59,366 bases of DNA from Thermococcus sp. (GCF_027052235.1 NZ_JALUFF010000013.1:1-59366); one strand, 5' to 3'. Counted from the first letter of the stretch, positions 30,478-37,200 are shown. Notes: generated by a model from the letters alone, not told the origin. Numbers and translations are program-made.

Positions 30478-31125
30478 ATGGCAAAGCCACTCAGCGAGCG
30501 CTTTTTCATCCCAAAGGAAATCAAGGTCATGGGCAGGTGGAGCGTTGAAGACGTTACAGTCAACGACCCCTCACTGAGGCCCTACATCAACCTTGAGCCG
30601 AGAATCCTCCCCCACAGCCACGGAAGGCACTCAAAGAAGGCCTTCGGCAAGGCCCAGGTTCACATCGTCGAGAGGCTCATCAACAAGGTCATGAGGAGCG
30701 GTGCCAGCCACTACAAGGCCGGCGGTCACTTCATGAGGCGTGAACACCGCTCTATAATGAGCAAGAAGATGAAGGCTTACGAGGTAGTTAAGGAGGCCTT
30801 CATGATCATCGAGAGGAGAACCAAGCAGAACCCGATTCAGGTTCTCATAAGGGCCATAGAGAACTCCGCCCCGAGGGAGGACACCACGACGATTGCCTTC
30901 GGTGGAATCCGCTACCACATGGCCGTTGACGTCTCCCCGCTCAGGAGGCTTGACATCGCTTTGAAAAACATCGCCCTCGGTGCGAGCATAAAGTGCTACC
31001 GCAACAAGACCACCTACGCCCAGGCTTTGGCCGAGGAGATAATCGCAGCTGCCAACGCCGACCCGAAGAGCTTCGCCTACAGCAAGAAGGAAGAAATCGA
31101 GAGGATTGCCCAGTCCTCACGCTGA
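30478..31125 (+). CDS. rps7: 30S ribosomal protein S7
   Basis: A 215-residue protein with the S7 signature [20 protein letters not shown] and the core [20 protein letters not shown]. It has the longer archaeal N-terminus. ATG 30478 is the start, with GGAGGTGAAGGAC upstream. It ends the operon here: the EF-1alpha gene that often follows in archaeal str operons is not present, and a toxin-antitoxin pair comes next after about 100 bases. A new TATA box (AACATTTTTATG) follows. Confidence 0.97.
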   Translation: MAKPLSERFFIPKEIKVMGRWSVEDVTVNDPSLRPYINLEPRILPHSHGRHSKKAFGKAQVHIVERLINKVMRSGASHYKAGGHFMRREHRSIMSKKMKAYEVVKEAFMIIERRTKQNPIQVLIRAIENSAPREDTTTIAFGGIRYHMAVDVSPLRRLDIALKNIALGASIKCYRNKTTYAQALAEEIIAAANADPKSFAYSKKEEIERIAQSSR

Positions 31126-31228
31126 GGGCTGGAACTTTTCCCCTCATTTCCTCTGTTTATCCAGTTCCAGATTTCTGCCTCAAAACATTTTTATGCTCGT
31201 TGAGTAAGACCATTTTGGTGAATGTAAG

Positions 31229-31465
31229 ATGACTATTGTAAAAGTTTCCTCAAAGGGCCAGATAGTCTTACCCAAGGCAATCCGCGAGAAGTTCGGCATC
31301 AAAGAGGGAGACGAGCTTGAGATCCTCGATTTCGGGGACGAGATTGTGATAGTTCCGGTAAAAAAAGGTCTGAAGCTCAGAGGGCTTGTAAAGTTTGAGA
31401 AACCTGTCAGGGAGATACTCCGAGAAATTCGGAAAGAAGAAGAGGAGCTGGAGGCCAGAGAATGA
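31229..31465 (+). CDS. vapB: AbrB/SpoVT-type antitoxin (VapB)
   Basis: A 78-residue swapped-hairpin AbrB protein: VKVSSKGQIVLPKAIREKFG, then EGDELEILDFGDEIVIVPV. The N-terminal part binds the operator; the acidic C-terminal tail (REILREIRKEEEELEARE) would bind the PIN toxin that follows. It has its own promoter (ACATTTTTATG, about 31186-31196) and overlaps the toxin gene by 4 bases (ATGA). Confidence 0.92.
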   Translation: MTIVKVSSKGQIVLPKAIREKFGIKEGDELEILDFGDEIVIVPVKKGLKLRGLVKFEKPVREILREIRKEEEELEARE

Positions 31466-31857
31466 GGATCGTCTTGGATAGCTATGCAGTTTTGGCTTAT
31501 ATGAACGATGAACCAGCGGCGGAGAAGGTTGAGGAGTATCTCAACCTCGGGAGAAGCGGAAAGGCCGAACTCTACATGAATGTAGTGAACCTAGGCGAGG
31601 TTTATTACATCATCTCAAGAAAGAGGGGAACGAATACAGCAAATCTCGCGGTGGCCCTTATCAGGAGGGAACCTATCCAACCTGTGGTTGCTGATGAGAG
31701 GCTCGCGCTCATAGCCGGAAGGATAAAGGCATTCCACAGGCTCAGCTATGCAGATGCCTTCGCCGCCGCAACGGCAATAGACCTGAACGCCACTCTCCTA
31801 ACCGGAGATGATGAGTTCAAAAGTGTTGAAGACAAGGTCAAAATAGAATGGCTTTGA
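31462..31857 (+). CDS. vapC: PIN-domain toxin VapC
   Basis: A 131-residue PIN ribonuclease with the expected acidic residues: Asp6 in RIVLDSYAVLAYM, Glu in NLGEVYY, Asp in SYADAFAAATA and Asp in LLTGDDEF. Paired with the AbrB antitoxin just upstream by ATGA overlap. It marks the beginning of the TA-rich island that interrupts the housekeeping region. Confidence 0.93.
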   Translation: MRIVLDSYAVLAYMNDEPAAEKVEEYLNLGRSGKAELYMNVVNLGEVYYIISRKRGTNTANLAVALIRREPIQPVVADERLALIAGRIKAFHRLSYADAFAAATAIDLNATLLTGDDEFKSVEDKVKIEWL

Positions 31858-31953
31858 GTTCTCATCGTTTTCTGGTCTTCTAAGCCAAAAGGAGAATGCC
31901 CGAGTTTACTACTCTCTTACCATGCTGTTGTAGATGTGTGCAACTTCCTTCCC

Positions 31954-32010
31954 AGTATTATACCCTCCGGGAGGAGGGAAATCTATAAATACCCGGAGGG
32001 AGGAGGGAAA
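31954..32010 (+). repeat. leader/promoter repeat, copy 1 (57 bp, identical to copy 2)
   Basis: A 57-base element identical to 33211-33267. It begins AGTATTATACCCTCC, contains the palindrome-like CCCTCCGGGAGGAGGG, a clear TATA box (CTATAAATACC) and then a second CGGAGGGAGGAGGGAAA. The 13-mer GGGAGGAGGGAAA occurs twice within it, 28 bases apart. The downstream gene should start at the very end, but here the ATG found in the other copies reads ACG. Confidence 0.9.
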
Positions 32011-32018
32011 CGGGAACA

Positions 32019-32375
32019 TTGGAGATTGTAGGAGGTACTATCTTGCTTCTATCAAGCTTTATGGGGCTTCTTGAACCGGTTAAATGGTTCAAAAATCCAA
32101 AATTTGGTAAATTGGGAGTAGTGGATCAGATAAAAGAATCCACAATCATCGCAATTGGCATTGTGTTGGGCGAAATGATTTCATTCTTTGATCCTGAGGA
32201 AAATATACCGATCTGGATGTTTGCCGTGTCTTCATTAGCATTCGCATTCACATTAACTTCTTTAGTGATAAACTACAGCCGCCTCAAGCGCTTCGAGCAG
32301 GAGGAAATGCTCGAAAAGCTCGCCGAGAAGCTCGGAGAGTCAATGGCAAAGGGACTGAAGGGAGCGAAGGACTAA
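32019..32375 (+). CDS. small membrane protein of the leader-repeat family (degraded start)
   Basis: About 118 residues read from TTG 32019. Three membrane segments are visible (GGTILLLSSFMGLLEPV; TIIAIGIVLGEMISFF; MFAVSSLAFAFTLTSLVI), then a charged, helical tail rich in Lys and Glu (EEMLEKLAEKLGESMAKGLK). The first two-thirds are AT-rich with untypical codons; the tail is GC-rich and host-like. By comparison with 33267 and 35489, translation should start at 32010, but that codon is ACG. TTG three codons later is the nearest usable start. Function unknown; the family travels with TA modules here. Confidence 0.6.
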   Translation: MEIVGGTILLLSSFMGLLEPVKWFKNPKFGKLGVVDQIKESTIIAIGIVLGEMISFFDPEENIPIWMFAVSSLAFAFTLTSLVINYSRLKRFEQEEMLEKLAEKLGESMAKGLKGAKD

Positions 32376-32809
32376 GCCCTAATCACCCAGTATCTTTCCT
32401 TCCGCATTCCCTTCCGCTTCAGCTCCTCGAAGTGTCTCCTGGCGACCTCATAGAAGCCATTGTCATGGAGGACTATCCCCTCCTTTATGGCATCGAGGGC
32501 CGAGGGAGAGAGGTTTTCCAATGCTTTGAGAAACTCCGCTGGAGTATAAGCGAGTATATCCACGGGTAGGAAGTCCTCGTTGAGTTCATAGAGAGGCTTT
32601 GTCCTCGCTAAAAAGTTCCCACTCATCTTTCTGGATATCACTATCAGATCGTAGTCGCTCGCCCTGTTGTAGTCTCCTCTGGCTCTGGAACCAAAAAGGA
32701 TAACCGTAACGTCACCGCTGAAGTAATTGACTATCCTCCTCACAAACCTCTCAAGTTCTGGTGAGATTTTCGACGGCCTTTTTGACGAAGCTGAGGACTT
32801 CTTCGGCAT
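32372..32809 (-). CDS. MNT-type nucleotidyltransferase (antitoxin of second MNT/HEPN pair)
   Basis: A 145-residue nucleotidyltransferase with GSRARGDYNRASDYDLIVIS, matching the GSxRxD/SDxD catalytic motif, and a third acidic residue in FLPVDILAYT. It is longer than the MNT at 681-998, with a basic C-terminal extension (EELKRKGMRKERYWV). Its start overlaps the HEPN gene by 59 bases if ATG 32809 is used; a GTG at 32743, just after the HEPN stop, is an alternative but would remove part of a helix. The stop overlaps the membrane gene at 32375 by 4 bases, tail to tail. Confidence 0.8.
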   Translation of the reverse strand: MPKKSSASSKRPSKISPELERFVRRIVNYFSGDVTVILFGSRARGDYNRASDYDLIVISRKMSGNFLARTKPLYELNEDFLPVDILAYTPAEFLKALENLSPSALDAIKEGIVLHDNGFYEVARRHFEELKRKGMRKERYWVIRA

Positions 32810-33170
32810 AGTCTATCATCTCCAGAGCGATATCCTCAGAATAGTACTCGAAGGGAGAACCCTCCGGGTAGGCGTCTGGATAGCGGGGCGCTATGTAGTT
32901 TCTGTCGAGCTCCATCGCCCTGTGGAACAGCTCCCGTGGAACCTCAAAGCCTTCATCACGCAGGTTTCTGAGAAGTCTCGTTATGGAGTGCCCAATTGGG
33001 GCGAAGCCCAATCCACGAAGGAGCGCCTTAACCGCCAGCTCAGCCGCCTGCTGGGCCTTGAAGCTCGCCCACTCGTAGTCCCCACCTTCCAGATCCCTAA
33101 GGGCAGAGCGAAGGGTCTTTTCGGCCTGCCTCATCCACCTCTCGTACTCGCTCCACTTGAACATGGGCAT
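32751..33170 (-). CDS. HEPN-domain protein (toxin of second MNT/HEPN pair)
   Basis: A 139-residue HEPN protein with the core helix WASFKAQQAAELAVKALLRG. In place of a canonical Rx4-6H it has a spaced R...H in LRGLGFAPIGHSITRLL, as in the GHS-type subgroup of HEPN proteins paired with MNT. The minus-strand TATA box (TTAAATACT, about 33191-33199) lies about 25 bases upstream of the ATG, so the mRNA may be leaderless. The same promoter region carries the copy-2 repeat that drives the divergent membrane-protein gene. Confidence 0.8.
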   Translation of the reverse strand: MPMFKWSEYERWMRQAEKTLRSALRDLEGGDYEWASFKAQQAAELAVKALLRGLGFAPIGHSITRLLRNLRDEGFEVPRELFHRAMELDRNYIAPRYPDAYPEGSPFEYYSEDIALEMIDYAEEVLSFVKKAVENLTRT

Positions 33171-33210
33171 CAGGGGGAATTCGGAGTGGGAGTATTTAAC
33201 GCCTTCGCCA

Positions 33211-33267
33211 AGTATTATACCCTCCGGGAGGAGGGAAATCTATAAATACCCGGAGGGAGGAGGGAAA
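33211..33267 (+). repeat. leader/promoter repeat, copy 2 (57 bp, identical to copy 1)
   Basis: Identical over 57 bases to 31954-32010. It forms the plus-strand half of a divergent promoter: the minus-strand TATA (33191-33199) serves the HEPN/MNT pair, and CTATAAATACC (33239-33249) serves the membrane protein that starts at its last base. The GGAGGGAGGAGGG block serves as an unusually strong, closely spaced ribosome binding site. Confidence 0.92.
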
Positions 33268-33620
33268 TGGATCTGGGAACTTTTCTCGTGTTAGTCTCTT
33301 TGGCCATTGGAGCCGGTTTACTGATGTTGAGTGATGCAATAGAACCATGGAACGAAAATGATATCGAACAGATACAAAAAGCCTACAACAATGCTCTAAC
33401 TGGCATGTTGCTCTCATTTTTCATCGCTCAACCCCTGGCAATATACTCCGTAGTTTTAGGAATTGGACTGGGATGGTTTGCGGAAATATTTGCAATAATG
33501 GCCACAATAGATTTTCTATTCAAGTGGAGAAAATACAAAAGCATATACCAAAGGCTCCTCCTCCAAGAAGCAATCGCCAGGGGCGTCGAAATCGGCATGA
33601 AGAAGGCGAAAGAAGCCTAA
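33267..33620 (+). CDS. small membrane protein of the leader-repeat family (intact)
   Basis: A 117-residue protein with three membrane segments (GTFLVLVSLAIGAGLLMLSDAI; ALTGMLLSFFIAQPLAIY; AEIFAIMATIDFLF) and a basic helical tail (LLLQEAIARGVEIGMKKAKE). The ATG directly follows the repeat element with a GGAGG block two to six bases before it. The AT-rich membrane part contrasts with the GC-rich tail. It shares layout but little sequence with the product at 32019. Divergent from a HEPN/MNT pair. Function unknown; candidates are a membrane effector or a surface-localised partner of the TA module. Confidence 0.72.
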   Translation: MDLGTFLVLVSLAIGAGLLMLSDAIEPWNENDIEQIQKAYNNALTGMLLSFFIAQPLAIYSVVLGIGLGWFAEIFAIMATIDFLFKWRKYKSIYQRLLLQEAIARGVEIGMKKAKEA

Positions 33621-33806
33621 AGTTCACCCGCCTTCCGGAGTTCTTTTTACACCCCATCGAATATTCCAAAGTCATTTCCCAAATCTCCCCACATTGAGGC
33701 TACCATGCCACAAGATTTAAGAACAGCAGAACCACAACGCCAAAGATTGAGAGCCAGAGTGAAAACATATTTAACCCATGAGGACAACCTCTTAATCGGT
33801 GGGATG

Positions 33807-34043
33807 ATGAGCGAAGCCATTAACCCCAACGTGCTCCTCCAAAAGATTGACCGCATTGAGAGGGAGCTGGAAGACCTCAGGCTCATGCTCCTAAAAATGA
33901 TGTCCAATGAGCCTTCAGGAGAAGTGGACGAAGAAACGCTGAGGGAGTTTGAAAAAGACCTGAAAGACATGGTTGAAGGTGAGGTAAAAACTCTCAGTGC
34001 CGATGAGGCCATAAAAATCCTTTCGGAGAAGCTTGAAGGCTAA
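33807..34043 (+). CDS. RelB-like antitoxin candidate
   Basis: About 78 residues: MSEAINPNVLLQKIDRIERE with a coiled-coil helix, an acidic middle (EVDEETLREFEKDLKDMVEG) and a C-terminal segment SADEAIKILSEKLEG that resembles RelB-type toxin-binding helices. The frame is open back to 33705, but a TATA box (ACATATTTAAC, about 33764-33774) lies inside that extension, so ATG 33804 or 33807, after GGTGGG, is the likely start. It runs tail-to-tail into the RelE gene with a 4-base overlap, which is unusual for a TA pair. Confidence 0.65.
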   Translation: MSEAINPNVLLQKIDRIERELEDLRLMLLKMMSNEPSGEVDEETLREFEKDLKDMVEGEVKTLSADEAIKILSEKLEG

Positions 34044-34321
34044 CGCTTTTTATATGCCCTGCTTCTCGGTTCAATTCTGACAACGTACACAATTTTATTC
34101 CTCCAGTCCACAGCGTAGAGAACCCTGTAATCTCCAAGGCGAAGGCGATACCCATTAAGGCCCAAAATCTTCCGATTGGTTAACGGCTTGATGTCGTAGC
34201 CCTCTGGCAGAGGGTTTTCCTTAACGTCTTGGAGAAATTCTATAAACAGTCTAAGATGGGCGGGCTTAAGAAGCTGGGAAGCCGATTTGACGACCTTCGG
34301 ATGAACCCTGACATCGAACAT
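34040..34321 (-). CDS. RelE-family toxin
   Basis: A 93-residue RelE protein: FDVRVHPKVVKSASQLLKP, then LPEGYDIKPLTNRKI and the diagnostic LNGYRLRLGDYRVLYAVDW and VYVVRIEPRSRAYKK. The start is ATG 34321 after GGGGTGGGGAT; the frame is open upstream to 34372, but that part lacks similarity and spans TATA-like sequence. Convergent with the RelB-like gene. The other RelE, at 2439-2699, is a distant paralogue with the same core motif. Confidence 0.83.
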   Translation of the reverse strand: MFDVRVHPKVVKSASQLLKPAHLRLFIEFLQDVKENPLPEGYDIKPLTNRKILGLNGYRLRLGDYRVLYAVDWRNKIVYVVRIEPRSRAYKKR

Positions 34322-34433
34322 ATCCCCACCCCGAGTGCCTTCTAAATACCACCCAACGACATTCACTGCCATCTTCTGGTTTTAAACCCAAGCTTGGCAA
34401 GGAATATAAGCGGGGACGAGTTTATGACAACCC

Positions 34434-34700
34434 TCATGAGAGCTCCTCCAGAACCTTAAGGTCGCTCTCAAGCTCCTCTTCATCGTAGAGTATGCCACTC
34501 CCCTCCTTAGCTAGGAGCTCAACGAACTCCCACTTGCTCAGACCCGCTAACCTTCTCGCCTGGCCAAAGGAGAGTATGCCCTTCTCGTAGAGGCGCAGGG
34601 CCAGTTCCACCTTTATTCTCCCCTCAACCTCCTCGTCCGGTATCTTCACCATTCCGGGGATTTCAACAACTACTTTCCTGCCATCTTCCCACCGGTTCAA
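34434..34700 (-). CDS. UPF0175-family antitoxin without an adjacent PIN partner
   Basis: The UPF0175 signature is clear: KVELALRLYEKGILSFGQARRLAGLSKWEFVELLAKEG, here split as ELALRLYEKGILSFGQARRL and AGLSKWEFVELLAKEG. These small helix-turn-helix proteins usually precede a PIN-type toxin; none follows here, only a RelE gene 112 bases on. The start is doubtful. No ATG or GTG precedes the conserved VVVEIP strand in frame, so TTG 34700 is used; ATG 34652 would delete that strand. An ATG at 34684 with a good GGTGGGAAG site is out of frame, hinting at a small indel at the 5' end. Confidence 0.65.
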   Translation of the reverse strand: MNRWEDGRKVVVEIPGMVKIPDEEVEGRIKVELALRLYEKGILSFGQARRLAGLSKWEFVELLAKEGSGILYDEEELESDLKVLEELS

Positions 34701-34732
34701 GATTGGTGTTGGGATATTTAATCCCTTCGTCC

Positions 34733-34760
34733 CCAAGTATTATTTTCTCTGGAGAGGAAT
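34733..34760 (+). repeat. decayed copy of the leader/promoter repeat
   Basis: CCAAGTATTAT followed by TTTCTCTGGAGAGGAAT aligns with the start of copies 1-3 (CCAAGTATTATACCCTCCGG...), with several substitutions. The shared upstream block (ATATTTAATCCCTTCG here; GTATTTAACNCCTTCG in copies 2 and 3) is preserved and gives the minus-strand TATA of the UPF0175 gene. No membrane-protein gene remains downstream: the first ATG opens only three codons. Confidence 0.55.
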
Positions 34761-34833
34761 AGCGCGGAGCTCATGAAAACTTGAGAAATCATTAGCTTTG
34801 GAATATCTCGGATTTTGCTAGCAATGATCTTGT

Positions 34834-35238
34834 TTAACCTTTCTTGTCAACTTTTTCAAAGGGGTTGTATATCCTAATTCCTTCAACCTTTTCGAAGTCC
34901 TTAACGTTCCTCGTCACCAGCGTGAGGTTGTGTAGGAGTGCCGTAGCCGCTATAACCGCGTGGGGGAGCTTTATGATAACCTTTCTCCTGAGTTCGATGG
35001 CAATATCTGCTATCTCGTCGGTGAGAGGTATGACGTGCGCGAAGCTTATGAACTCCTTTGACTTCTTAAAGCCCTCTGGGGTATGCCCTCTCCAGCCGAG
35101 AAACTCTATTTTCGTGATTATGGAGACGTTGAAGCTTTTCCTCAGGATTTCCTCCACTTTGGGAAGCTCCTCCTCCGGAATTGCGTCCGCGAGGTAATAG
35201 ATGAGAATGTTTGTGTCGATCAGAAATCCCTCTCCCAT
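34834..35238 (-). CDS. vapC: PIN-domain toxin VapC
   Basis: A 134-residue PIN ribonuclease: GFLIDTNILIYYLADAIPEE carries the first Asp, IITKIEFLGW the Glu, KLPHAVIAATALLHNLTLVT the C-terminal active-site segment (His where Asp is commoner: LPHAVIAA) and RNVKDFEKV a final Asp. Overlaps the upstream antitoxin by 19 bases. The LPHA variant in place of LPDA is worth noting, because that Asp helps bind the metal in many VapCs. Confidence 0.87.
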   Translation of the reverse strand: MGEGFLIDTNILIYYLADAIPEEELPKVEEILRKSFNVSIITKIEFLGWRGHTPEGFKKSKEFISFAHVIPLTDEIADIAIELRRKVIIKLPHAVIAATALLHNLTLVTRNVKDFEKVEGIRIYNPFEKVDKKG

Positions 35239-35408
35239 TCCTTCCTCAGCTCCCTGAGGCTTTTCTCAAGGTCTTTTCTGCCCCTGTAAATTCCCCTGTA
35301 CTTTGATGGCTCGAAGAACTCAGCTTTTATCCTCTCCCAGAGTTCTGGAGGAATTATGACACCCTTAACCTTCCCGTGCTCGTCGTAGATGTACTCAATC
35401 CCTTCCAT
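35220..35408 (-). CDS. vapB: VapB-type antitoxin
   Basis: A 62-residue protein: MEGIEYIYDEHGKVKGVIIP is the two-stranded Phd/VapB-like start found in archaeal antitoxins (DexGxxxGVxIP), followed by PELWERIKAEF and a charged C-terminal tail (RKDLEKSLRELRKEWERDF). Start ATG 35408 with GGTGTGAGC; a GTG two codons before lies in that site. Its minus-strand TATA (TTAAATACG, about 35440-35448) is part of the divergent promoter containing repeat copy 3. Confidence 0.8.
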   Translation of the reverse strand: MEGIEYIYDEHGKVKGVIIPPELWERIKAEFFEPSKYRGIYRGRKDLEKSLRELRKEWERDF

Positions 35409-35460
35409 GCTCACACCAGGGGGTGGTTTCGTCCTCCACGTATTTAACCCCTTCGCCTCC

Positions 35461-35490
35461 AGATATTATACCCTCCGGGAGGAGGGAAAT
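35461..35490 (+). repeat. leader/promoter repeat, copy 3 (shortened)
   Basis: Reads AGATATTATACCCTCCGGGA then GGAGGGAAAT. It matches the first half of copies 1 and 2 but lacks the next 29 bases, including the CTATAAATACC box. The missing piece lies exactly between the two GGGAGGAGGGAAA direct repeats of the full-length copies, so it looks like a deletion by recombination between them. The upstream ATTATACCC might still serve as a weak TATA. Confidence 0.85.
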
Positions 35491-36076
35491 GGGAAGCAGT
35501 GTAATTGAACTTGAGAAAAAATTGAATGCAGGTAGTGACATAGGCTTTATGGTCTTGATAATAATCGGGATTTTTGTGCTATTGTTTCTCCAGTTGCTTG
35601 CGTTTGATTTGCGCAACATCTCTCTCATGGGATAGTTGGCAATTTTTACAGGCTGGATTGTACTTCTTGCAGGCCCCATGTCGTTAATATACTCAGCGTA
35701 TAAAGTCCAAGCTGACCCTCAGGAGTTCGTGGATGCCTATAAGAGGGACTACCCACGGGAGAAGGAAATTGAGATTCTTGAACTAGCTTACAAAAAGGCT
35801 CATGAATATCAGAATGAAGCATTTAAAGATGCTCTATCCACGTGGTTGGGCTTCGGCTTTTATCTTGGACTCATTGAGATAGGTCTGTCCTCTGGTGGTT
35901 TGATAATAAAGAACGGGGCATATTTTTGGACAGTTTTCAGCATAAGCTCGATAGTATCTTTCATTGGGTTTATCCTGACAATCATCTCATACCTCCACAA
36001 GCGCTCCATTGAAAAGGCCCTCTTCGCCATCCAGCTCAAGAAGACCGACAAGACCGAGCTCTCAATAAAGCTCTGA
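35489..36076 (+). pseudogene. leader-repeat membrane protein interrupted by an in-frame TAG
   Basis: ATG 35489 follows the repeat and opens MGSSVIELEKKLNAGSDIG, then a membrane segment (FMVLIIIGIFVLLFLQLLAF). TAG at 35633-35635 stops the frame, which then continues open in the same phase to 36076: LAIFTGWIVLLAGPMSLIYS (membrane), an acidic middle (EKEIEILELAYKKAHEYQ), two more membrane segments (LGFGFYLGLIEIGLS; FSISSIVSFIGFILTIIS) and a basic tail (HKRSIEKALFAIQLKKTDK). With one sense codon in place of TAG it would give about 195 residues and four membrane spans. It shares architecture and GC mosaic with 32019 and 33267. A recent nonsense mutation or a sequencing error are the simplest explanations. 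Confidence 0.72.
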
Positions 36077-36078
36077 TT

Positions 36079-37200
36079 TTATCCCTTTATCAAACTCCTC
36101 CCCACCATGTTGGCAGGCTTATCCACGCCAAAGAAATCCAGTATCGTCGGAGCTATGTCCATGAGCGAGGCGTTTTCAAGGTTTGCGTTCTCAAAGCCCC
36201 AGAGGATGAGCGGGACCTTCACAACAGGCTCGTTGTTGGAACCGTGCATGCCCTTAACCCAGTGGCTCACACCTTTAATCCCCCTACACATCCTGTGGGA
36301 GCAGAACCAGTAGCCCGGTTTAGCTGAAACTATAAGCTCTCCGCTGTTGGGGCTGTTCAAATGGGGAAGTTCATCGCGGAAGAAAACGTCTTTAACGCCC
36401 GGCGCTTTCCTCAGAATCTCAAAGGCATCCTCAGCATCGCCGGGATTTCTCAGGTAAACGTGAACACCCCCACCCGAGGAGACCCTCTTAACCCCTATCC
36501 CGCTATCCATGAGGAGCTCCCTGAGGTTCACCCACGTGTGCACTTCCTCCTGTCCATGGTCGGCGAAGATTACGAAGGCGTACTCGTCCTTAAGGCGCTC
36601 CCAGAGGGTTCTAACGGCGGCATCGACGGTTTCCACCGCTTTGAGCGCGCCCTCGCTCAGGGGACCGTGGTCGTGGCTCATGCCGTCTATCGAGGCGAAG
36701 TGGACAAGGAGTAAGTCGGGTTTGCATTCCTCGTAGATGTATAGGGCAGAATTCAAGACCCATACATCTTTCCTCCAGTCCCTCCCGTGTTTTCTATAAA
36801 GCTCGTTGCTCGCAAAGAAGGGCGGGAAAATCCTCACGTCCGTTCCGCTGAAGGGTGGCATGGTGTAGCCGCTGACGGAACCAGTCTTGATACCTCTCCC
36901 CCTGAGAATATCAACGATTGTTGGGGCTTTAATGACCCTGTGGGGATTGAAAGCTATTTCGTAGTCGTAGAAGTTAATCTTCCTGTCGGTCAGTCTGTCA
37001 TAGTAGCCGTTTTCCACAACTCCATGGTCTTTGGGCCATACCCCTGTCATAACGCTCGTGTGAACGAGGTCGGTAAGGGTTGGGAAGATTGAGTCAACTA
37101 CCGTGAAATCGCCGTTTTCTGCCAGCTCGCTCAGGAAGGGCATGTATTTGAGGTTGTAAATTCCGTTCCCGTCGAGGCTTATGAGGGCCAGCTTTTTCAT
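36079..37200 (-). CDS. type I phosphodiesterase/nucleotide pyrophosphatase (alkaline phosphatase superfamily)
   Basis: A 373-residue protein: LALISLDGNGIYNL provides the first metal-binding Asp, FPTLTDLVHTSVMTGVWPKD the threonine nucleophile (TLT) region, HFASIDGMSHDHGP an Asp/His pair, and VIFADHGQEE the last Asp-His pair. Related archaeal proteins hydrolyse phosphodiesters or act on nucleotide-linked compounds; the substrate is not predictable. The start is ATG 37200 after GGTGATCGAA; a GTG upstream is part of that site. It faces the end of the TAG-broken membrane gene. Confidence 0.88.
   Translation of the reverse strand: MKKLALISLDGNGIYNLKYMPFLSELAENGDFTVVDSIFPTLTDLVHTSVMTGVWPKDHGVVENGYYDRLTDRKINFYDYEIAFNPHRVIKAPTIVDILRGRGIKTGSVSGYTMPPFSGTDVRIFPPFFASNELYRKHGRDWRKDVWVLNSALYIYEECKPDLLLVHFASIDGMSHDHGPLSEGALKAVETVDAAVRTLWERLKDEYAFVIFADHGQEEVHTWVNLRELLMDSGIGVKRVSSGGGVHVYLRNPGDAEDAFEILRKAPGVKDVFFRDELPHLNSPNSGELIVSAKPGYWFCSHRMCRGIKGVSHWVKGMHGSNNEPVVKVPLILWGFENANLENASLMDIAPTILDFFGVDKPANMVGRSLIKG

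Noticed and set aside
33705-33806. Longer N-terminus for the RelB-like gene
   Set aside because: A clear TATA box sits inside this part, and the basic residues do not resemble an antitoxin.
31954-35490. CRISPR array built from the 57-bp repeats
   Set aside because: Copies are more than 1 kb apart with genes between; there are no regular spacers and no cas genes.
35633-35635. Programmed stop readthrough (pyrrolysine) at TAG
   Set aside because: Thermococcales are not known to use pyrrolysine, no pyl genes are seen, and the family context fits simple gene damage better.
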